Notes under the pieces: model-generated | What the model was told of the DNA's origin: nothing | The model's database searches: none | Seen by the model: the letters and a program-made list of their open reading frames with translations, nothing else | Shown: one piece after another, positions 58,991 to 64,000 of the stretch | Layout of the letters: each line of letters opens with the position of its first letter | Numbering within the stretch: position 1 is the first letter of the stretch | Source: Mucilaginibacter pedocola | Lineage (GTDB): Bacteria > Bacteroidota > Bacteroidia > Sphingobacteriales > Sphingobacteriaceae | Assembly: GCF_002013915.1 (NCBI RefSeq) | Contig: NZ_MBTF01000012.1 | Location: 372,001-436,000, forward strand | Reading direction: 5' to 3' | DNA: 64,000 nt | Made by a program: the position numbers and the translations under genes

Positions 58991-59094
58991 AGCCCCCCAG
59001 CCCCCTGAAGGGGGAGCCAAAGGTTGTTATTTAATAATTTATTTATTCCCCTCATGCAAATCAAAAGCTCCCCCTTTAGGGGGCTGGGGGGCTC
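58991..59094. repeat. Inverted pair of REP-like palindromes between proS and the gamma-synthase gene
   Basis: Left unit 58991-59018 (AGCCCCCCAGCCCCCTGAAG...) and right unit 59067-59094 (its inverse, CCCCCTTTAGGGGGCTGGGG) with ~48 AT-rich bases between, as at 32382-32479. Confidence 0.85.
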
Positions 59095-59102
59095 ACCAAA
59101 CA

Positions 59103-60575
59103 TTAATATGCCCTTGCAAACAACACCCTCTGCGTCGACGGTTTACCCGTCAGGATGCATTTGCCTTCTTCCTGCTTATTGTTCAAAGGTATACAACGTA
59201 TTGTAGCCTTAGTTTCATCTTTTATCTTTTGTTCGGTTTCCGAGGTACCATCCCAGTGTGCCGAAATAAAACCCGGCTGCTCATCAAGCATGCGTTTAAA
59301 TTCTTCGTAGGTATCTACCTCGGTGGTATTTTCCGCACGGAAGATTGATGCTTTGGTGTAGATGTTGGTTTGTATCTCTTCCAAAAGATTTGCTATCGTA
59401 TTCACCAAACCATCCTGCTGAACAGTTTCTTTGGTTTTGGTATCGCGACGGGCAAGCTCTACAGTGCCGTTCTGCATGTCGCGGCTGCCAATGGCAACGC
59501 GCAATGGTACGCCCTTCAGTTCGTACTCTGCAAATTTTGCACCGGGGCGGTGGGTATCGCGGTTATCAAATTTCACGCTGATATCTTTCGCACGCAATTC
59601 TTTAGTTAAGCCTTTTACGTATTCGGTAATGGCATCCAGTTCTTCCTGGTGTTTGTAAATAGGCACCACTACTACCTGTATTGGCGCCAATTTTGGAGGC
59701 AATACCAAACCGGCATCATCTGAGTGAGCCATAATTAAGGCACCTATCAAACGGGTTGATACGCCCCATGAGGTAGCCCAAACAAAATCCTGCTTGTTAT
59801 CGCGCGTAGTAAATTTCACATCAAACGCTTTGGCAAAGTTCTGGCCCAAAAAGTGCGAGGTACCTGCCTGCAATGCTTTACCATCCTGCATTAAAGCTTC
59901 TATGCAATAGGTATCCAAAGCACCTGCAAAGCGCTCGTTAGCTGTTTTGCGGCCTTTCACAACCGGTAGCGCCATCCAGTTTTCGGCAAATTCGGCGTAT
60001 ACATCCAGCATCTGCTCGGTTTCGGCAATAGCTTCTTCTGATGTGGCATGGGCGGTGTGCCCTTCCTGCCATAAAAATTCGCTGGTGCGCAAAAACAAAC
60101 GCGTGCGCATTTCCCAACGCATTACGTTTGCCCATTGGTTCACCAAAATAGGCAGGTCGCGGTAGCTTTGTATCCAGCCGCGGTAGGTATTCCATATAAT
60201 GGTTTCGGATGTTGGACGAATAATTAATTCTTCTTCTAATTGTGCCTCGGGGTCCACAACAATTTGGCCCTCTCCATCGTTCTTAAGGCGATAATGCGTG
60301 ACAACGGCGCATTCCTTAGCGAAACCATCTACGTGGCTTGCTTCTTTAGAGAAGAAAGATTTTGGTATGAGCAGCGGGAAGTAAGCGTTAACGTGCCCGG
60401 TATCTTTAAACATTTTATCGAGCGTAGCCTGAATCTTTTCCCATATAGAATAGCCGTATGGTTTAATGATCATACACCCTCTGACAGGCGAATATTCGGC
60501 CATATCAGATTTAATTATTAAGTCGTTAAACCATTGCGAATAATCTTCGTCTTTACTGATGACACCTTTGCTCAT
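59103..60575 (-). CDS. proS: Prolyl-tRNA synthetase (type 3, short form)
   Basis: 490 residues from the ATG at 60575; the frame reaches upstream to 60629 without supporting sequence. It starts [20 protein letters not shown], has class II motifs [37 protein letters not shown] and [17 protein letters not shown], and ends with RVLFARAY, the hallmark of eukaryote/archaea-like ProRS. It lacks the editing insertion of the long bacterial form. Typical for this phylum. Confidence 0.95.
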   Translation of the reverse strand: MSKGVISKDEDYSQWFNDLIIKSDMAEYSPVRGCMIIKPYGYSIWEKIQATLDKMFKDTGHVNAYFPLLIPKSFFSKEASHVDGFAKECAVVTHYRLKNDGEGQIVVDPEAQLEEELIIRPTSETIIWNTYRGWIQSYRDLPILVNQWANVMRWEMRTRLFLRTSEFLWQEGHTAHATSEEAIAETEQMLDVYAEFAENWMALPVVKGRKTANERFAGALDTYCIEALMQDGKALQAGTSHFLGQNFAKAFDVKFTTRDNKQDFVWATSWGVSTRLIGALIMAHSDDAGLVLPPKLAPIQVVVVPIYKHQEELDAITEYVKGLTKELRAKDISVKFDNRDTHRPGAKFAEYELKGVPLRVAIGSRDMQNGTVELARRDTKTKETVQQDGLVNTIANLLEEIQTNIYTKASIFRAENTTEVDTYEEFKRMLDEQPGFISAHWDGTSETEQKIKDETKATIRCIPLNNKQEEGKCILTGKPSTQRVLFARAY

Positions 60576-60681
60576 ATACTGTATTTTGGAATAGAATTTG
60601 ACCTTATTATTAATATAACTAACCGCCAAATTTATAAATTTATACGTTTATTTGAACTCGAACTTTTTACACTCTGCAAAA

Positions 60682-61683
60682 ATGAAAAGGAACCTGCTAT
60701 TAGGAATCACATTGATCGGCGCTATGGCGCTGAGTTCCTGCTCGGTTAACAAAACTGCATCAACCGCCAAAAACAGCGATGATGTGTACTTCTCAAACGC
60801 ACGAGCCGGCGAAACACCCGACTATGTTGCACCAAAACCTTACCAACAGGAAGAGGATGTGGCCTATAACGACCAGGACCCTGATGACGATTATTACTAT
60901 TACGACGATTACTCATCGCGTATAAACCGCTTTGCTTATTATTCTCCGTTTAGCTATTATGATGGCTACTCGGGTTACTATAACCCATACAGCTACGGCA
61001 ACTATGGTTTCGGGCTTGGCCTGGGCCTTGGTTATGGTTACGGCGGCTACTATGGCGGCATTGGCTATGGTTATGGTGCCTTTTCGCCATACGCATGGGG
61101 TGGCTGGGGCGGTTACGGCCTTGGTGGCTACTACGGCTACGGCGGTTTCTACAACAATTTTTATGGTGGCTACGGGTTCGGTTATCCATATGGTTACGGA
61201 TACTCTCCATACTCATACTGGGGTACAGGCATTGGTTACGGTGGCGGTTATTGGGGCGGTGTTTCTGCCTACAGTGGCAACCCACGCCCGGTTAGGGGTA
61301 CCGGCAGCCCGGCAGGTGTACCCGGCCGTGGAGGTATAGGTTATGGCCGCAATGGCATTGGCTACACCGGCACAGCAAATAATGGCATAGGCTATGGCGC
61401 CAACAGGCCAAGCAGAGCATCAGGTTATAGCGGTGGTTACACCCGCAGCTACAATGGCAATGGCGGCTATAGCAGCACACGCCCAACCCGCGCTGCACGC
61501 GGCGATGGACAAAGCTACCAACCACAAAGGCAACAGCCGCAAATGAGGCCGGCTACACAAGACCGCGTTCCGGATAGGCAGCCTTCTTACACTCCATCTT
61601 CATCATCATCACGCGGTGGTGGCGGCGGCGGTGGCAATAGTGGCGGCGGTGGAGGTGGCGGCGGAAGGCCGGCACGCCCATAA
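60682..61683 (+). CDS. Gly/Tyr-rich repetitive lipoprotein
   Basis: 333 residues from the ATG at 60682. Lipobox ALSSC (Cys20). After an acidic stretch (QDPDDDYYYYDDYSSRINRF) come ~130 residues dominated by Gly and Tyr (GYGYGGYYGGIGYGYGAFSP pattern), then a Ser/Arg/Pro/Gln-rich part and a poly-Gly end. Strong low complexity suggests a fibrous or adhesive surface protein. It lies 29 bases before the OmpP1-like porin gene, so cotranscription is likely; the porin might export it or share its location. Confidence 0.8.
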   Translation: MKRNLLLGITLIGAMALSSCSVNKTASTAKNSDDVYFSNARAGETPDYVAPKPYQQEEDVAYNDQDPDDDYYYYDDYSSRINRFAYYSPFSYYDGYSGYYNPYSYGNYGFGLGLGLGYGYGGYYGGIGYGYGAFSPYAWGGWGGYGLGGYYGYGGFYNNFYGGYGFGYPYGYGYSPYSYWGTGIGYGGGYWGGVSAYSGNPRPVRGTGSPAGVPGRGGIGYGRNGIGYTGTANNGIGYGANRPSRASGYSGGYTRSYNGNGGYSSTRPTRAARGDGQSYQPQRQQPQMRPATQDRVPDRQPSYTPSSSSSRGGGGGGGNSGGGGGGGGRPARP

Positions 61684-61712
61684 TTTCTTAAATACTACTA
61701 CACCTAAAGTTT

Positions 61713-63197
61713 ATGAAAATAAAACATCTACTCAGTGCGGCCGCTATAGTAGCGTTCGCTCAAAATAGTTACGCCCAATACGCGCAGGATGCCGTGCGTT
61801 TTTCGGGAGCACAAAGCGGCTCTACCGCACGTATAAAAGGCGTAGGCAACGCTGGCATGGCCATTGGTGGCGACCTTAGTTCGGTAAGCGGCAACCCCGC
61901 AGGTTTGGGTTTCTTCACCCGCTCAGAATTAAGCATTACGCCCGAATATAACAACCTTAAGGTAAACTCTACCTACCAAACCAACCCGGGTACTGATAGC
62001 CGCAGCTCGGGTAATTTAAACCATGCGGCGTTCGTAATTTACCAGCAGCTTAACCGCCCCAAAGGTGCCGACAAAAGCCAGGGCTGGCTAAGTTTTAACT
62101 ACGGTATATCGTACAGCCGTAACAATAACTTTTACGAGAACATTACCTACGGGGGCAGTAACGGCACAAACTCTATTAACGATTATTATGCTGCGCAGGC
62201 CAATCAATATGGTATAGATGTAGGCACCCTGGCCGGCAACGCGTACGATCATAACCTGATAGATAATTACGGCACAACCGCTAACCCTACTTATCGCAGC
62301 AATGCCTTCCCTGGGGTAGATCAAAAAGCCATCATTACCCGTACCGGCGGCCAATCGGCACTCGATTTTGCCTTTGGCGCCAACTACAGCAATAAATTTT
62401 ATATTGGTTTGGGCTTAAGCTTTAATACGCTACGCTATAATTCGTTCAGTAACTTTTACGAGGATGGTGCCCTTTCGGTACTGGAAGGCAGCCCTACCCC
62501 TGTTGCCGTTAACCGCGATTACAGTTCTAATTTTACGCAGGATCAAATTACCCGAGGCAATGGCTTCACCGGCCGTTTAGGTGTGATATTTAAACCTGTT
62601 AACGAGTTACGCCTGGCAGCTACCTTCACCTCGCCAACTTATTATACCATTGATGATACTTATGCCGAAAGCCTTGGTACATCTATAAGCAACGGCAGCC
62701 GCTACGAAGATGGCCCGCAAAACTACCCGCTTACTTATAATATGCGTACGCCATTGAAAGTTGGTGGCGGTGCAGCGGTATTCATCAAATCGTTCGGCTT
62801 TATTACCGGCGATGTGGAGTACATCGATTACAGCAGCACCCACATCAGCAGCGATGCCAACTTTGATGCTACTTATGATAATAACACTATCAAGAGCCTG
62901 TACCAATCGGCCGTGAACTACCGTATTGGTGCCGAAGCAAGGCTGACTAACTTTTTCCTGTTGCGTGGTGGTTACGGCATACAAGGTAAAGCTCGCAGGG
63001 ATAACAATGCCAGCGATATTAAAACCGTTAGCGGTGGCTTAGGCCTGCGCTTTGGCGATTATTATTTAGATGCCACTTACAGCCGCTCAACCGGCACACA
63101 AACCATTTTCCCTTACGAAATTGGTACAGCCAGCCCGGGCGCATTACTTGATAAAACTTACAACAATGGTTATTTAACTTTGGGATATAGGTTTTAA
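61713..63197 (+). CDS. OmpP1/FadL-like outer membrane transport protein
   Basis: 494 residues with a signal peptide (cut after NSYAQ, 21). The N-terminal part carries GVGNAGMAIGGDLSSVSGNP and AGLGFFTRSELSITPEYNN, typical of the OmpP1/FadL family. Amphipathic strands run to a C-terminal aromatic residue (GYLTLGYRF), as expected for a beta-barrel. FadL-type channels carry hydrophobic compounds such as fatty acids; the substrate here is unknown. It is preceded by the Gly/Tyr-rich lipoprotein and followed by a strong terminator. Confidence 0.9.
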   Translation: MKIKHLLSAAAIVAFAQNSYAQYAQDAVRFSGAQSGSTARIKGVGNAGMAIGGDLSSVSGNPAGLGFFTRSELSITPEYNNLKVNSTYQTNPGTDSRSSGNLNHAAFVIYQQLNRPKGADKSQGWLSFNYGISYSRNNNFYENITYGGSNGTNSINDYYAAQANQYGIDVGTLAGNAYDHNLIDNYGTTANPTYRSNAFPGVDQKAIITRTGGQSALDFAFGANYSNKFYIGLGLSFNTLRYNSFSNFYEDGALSVLEGSPTPVAVNRDYSSNFTQDQITRGNGFTGRLGVIFKPVNELRLAATFTSPTYYTIDDTYAESLGTSISNGSRYEDGPQNYPLTYNMRTPLKVGGGAAVFIKSFGFITGDVEYIDYSSTHISSDANFDATYDNNTIKSLYQSAVNYRIGAEARLTNFFLLRGGYGIQGKARRDNNASDIKTVSGGLGLRFGDYYLDATYSRSTGTQTIFPYEIGTASPGALLDKTYNNGYLTLGYRF

Positions 63198-63216
63198 AAT
63201 CTGTTAGTGGCTATTT

Positions 63217-63256
63217 AACCACAGAGGCCTCAGAGGTTACGCGGAGGCACACAGAG
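63217..63256. repeat. Seven-base-period tract (CACAGAG words)
   Basis: Words such as CACAGAG, CCTCAGA and CACACAG with about a 7-base period; its inverse is at 47403-47460. Further 7-base-period sequence (ACCATTCACCACTC-type) lies at 63335-63363 before the dps stop. Confidence 0.6.
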
Positions 63257-63264
63257 ATTTAAAT

Positions 63265-63306
63265 AAACAAACGAGGCGATGAAAATTTTCATCGCCTCGT
63301 TTGTTT
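63265..63306. terminator. Very strong bidirectional terminator between the porin and dps genes
   Basis: A perfect palindrome with 21-base arms and no loop (AAACAAACGAGGCGATGAAA and its inverse). It lies between convergent genes. Confidence 0.85.
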
Positions 63307-63370
63307 TATAGATGTGAGTAGATCGGTCTTACAACCATTCACCACTCTCTAATAACTATTCACCAACACC

Positions 63371-63850
63371 TTAATCTTCATTCACAAAAGAACGCAGCAT
63401 CCAGGTGTTCTTTTCTTTGAATTGCATAAAGCGGTTCACCATATCGTTGGTGCCATCGTCGCCGGCTTTATCGGTTATCTCCAGCAGTTCGCGTTCCATT
63501 TCTATGAGGGTGGCCATGTCTTCTATCAGGGCTTTCACCATGTCGGTATCTTTAAGGCCGATGGTTTGTATCTCTTTTAGGGTTGAAGTGCTGATGTAGT
63601 CGTTAAAAGTGCTGTATGGCGCTTTGCCCAGGGTGAGTATACGCTCGGCCAGTTCGTCTATAGTAGTTAACGCAGCGGTGTATAATTCTTCAAATTTTAC
63701 GTGAAGGGTGAAAAAGCTTTGGCCTTTTACGTTCCAGTGGCAGCCGCGCAGTTTTTGATAGTGGATGTGGTAGTTGGCCAATAGGTCGTTCAGGTGGTCA
63801 ACAACGGGTTTTACGGCCTTTTCTTCCAGGCTAATTTCTTTTGCGTCCAT
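63371..63850 (-). CDS. dps: DNA-binding ferritin-like protein
   Basis: 159 residues from the ATG at 63850. Dps signature: LLANYHIHYQKLRGCHWNVK, HVKFEELYTAALTTIDELAE and TLGKAPYSTFNDY, with ferroxidase-site His and Asp/Glu residues at the dimer interface. It forms a dodecamer that oxidises and stores iron and protects DNA from peroxide. No OxyR-type gene is visible; the divergent gene at the window end is unidentified. Confidence 0.95.
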   Translation of the reverse strand: MDAKEISLEEKAVKPVVDHLNDLLANYHIHYQKLRGCHWNVKGQSFFTLHVKFEELYTAALTTIDELAERILTLGKAPYSTFNDYISTSTLKEIQTIGLKDTDMVKALIEDMATLIEMERELLEITDKAGDDGTNDMVNRFMQFKEKNTWMLRSFVNED

Positions 63851-63955
63851 AGTAGTAGGTATTTGTATGTGTGTTTGGGTTGATAACATGCCTCCGGCGG
63901 CATTGTTCCGTAAAGTTAAACACATTTGATATTATTAACCATATTTGCCCTGAAA

Positions 63956-64000
63956 ATGACAATGCTGCAACCATTATTAAGCCACCAGTTTGCTGCCACC
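63956..64000 (+). CDS. Start of an unidentified gene, cut by the window end
   Basis: ATG at 63956 begins MTMLQPLLSHQFAAT with an open frame to the last base. CATATTTG 10 bases upstream is one mismatch from the TAnnTTTG promoter element. It is divergent from dps. Too short to identify. Confidence 0.45.
   Translation, partial: MTMLQPLLSHQFAAT

Noticed and set aside
58976..59020. Longer N-terminus of the cystathionine gamma-synthase-type gene
   Set aside because: The extra residues (APPSGGWGAG) are a translation of REP palindrome DNA; family homology begins at MKFATKAIHAGQ.

Overview
The window is chromosomal DNA from a member of the Bacteroidota, most likely family Sphingobacteriaceae (Mucilaginibacter or Pedobacter type). 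The signs are TAnnTTTG promoter elements in place of classical -10 boxes, few Shine-Dalgarno sites, glycoside hydrolases of families GH20 and GH39, a tricorn protease, DUF4394 and OmpP1-type envelope proteins, zinc-free L31 type B, and many lipoproteins. The species is inferred, not proven. No rRNA, tRNA, CRISPR array, prophage or intact insertion sequence was seen.

Layout. 1-2.3 kb: end of an RND efflux permease and its adaptor. 2.3-6.2 kb: lipoprotein, GH20 hexosaminidase, YqgE. 6.3-8.9 kb: pdxH, nuoC, nuoD, with a repeat element between nuoC and nuoD. 9.2-12.4 kb: a sigma factor and a membrane-anchored HtrA-like protease, divergent from four tandem small paralogous secreted proteins. 12.5-22.4 kb: mixed genes including a duplicated-cassette ABC protein, mqnC, scpB, a GNAT-like protein, an XRE regulator and a tandem UspA protein. 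22.6-31 kb: an Rrf2 regulator and its probable oxidoreductase target, prmA, tpiA, a GlmU-like protein, rpmE2, two sister beta-helix lipoproteins, methylmalonyl-CoA epimerase. 31-33.3 kb: iscS-iscU-iscA. 33.6-40.2 kb: tricorn protease, DUF2625 protein, GH39 enzyme and a 156-bp tandem array. 40.2-48.5 kb: acyl-CoA ligase, a frameshifted kelch lipoprotein, CAT-like and HAD genes, a PIN toxin pair, lysS. 48.5-53 kb: ung, Lrp regulator, mntR with an Nramp transporter fused to a UspA domain, smpB. 53-64 kb: DUF4394 lipoprotein, a thioredoxin-reductase-like enzyme, a TIGR02757 gene, cystathionine gamma-synthase, proS, a Gly/Tyr-rich lipoprotein, an OmpP1-like porin, dps.

The strongest candidate for an undescribed system is at 9.2-12.4 kb. 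The sigma-factor gene and all four small secreted-protein genes carry the same upstream signature: GGGTTAC, then TATTAA starting 23-24 bases from the first G. This suggests one autoregulated envelope regulon in which the sigma factor is controlled by a one-pass membrane protein that joins an anti-sigma-like N-terminus to a trypsin-fold protease.

A second theme is dense small repetitive DNA. There are REP-like palindromes placed at stop codons, sometimes as inverted pairs; 90-150 bp elements with terminal inverted repeats beginning TGTCAT, one supplying the start codon of nuoD and half of another inserted in frame inside the TIGR02757 gene; and intergenic tracts repeating with a 7-base period, each locus using its own word. 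A third theme is promoters placed so close to start codons that several transcripts should be leaderless or nearly so.
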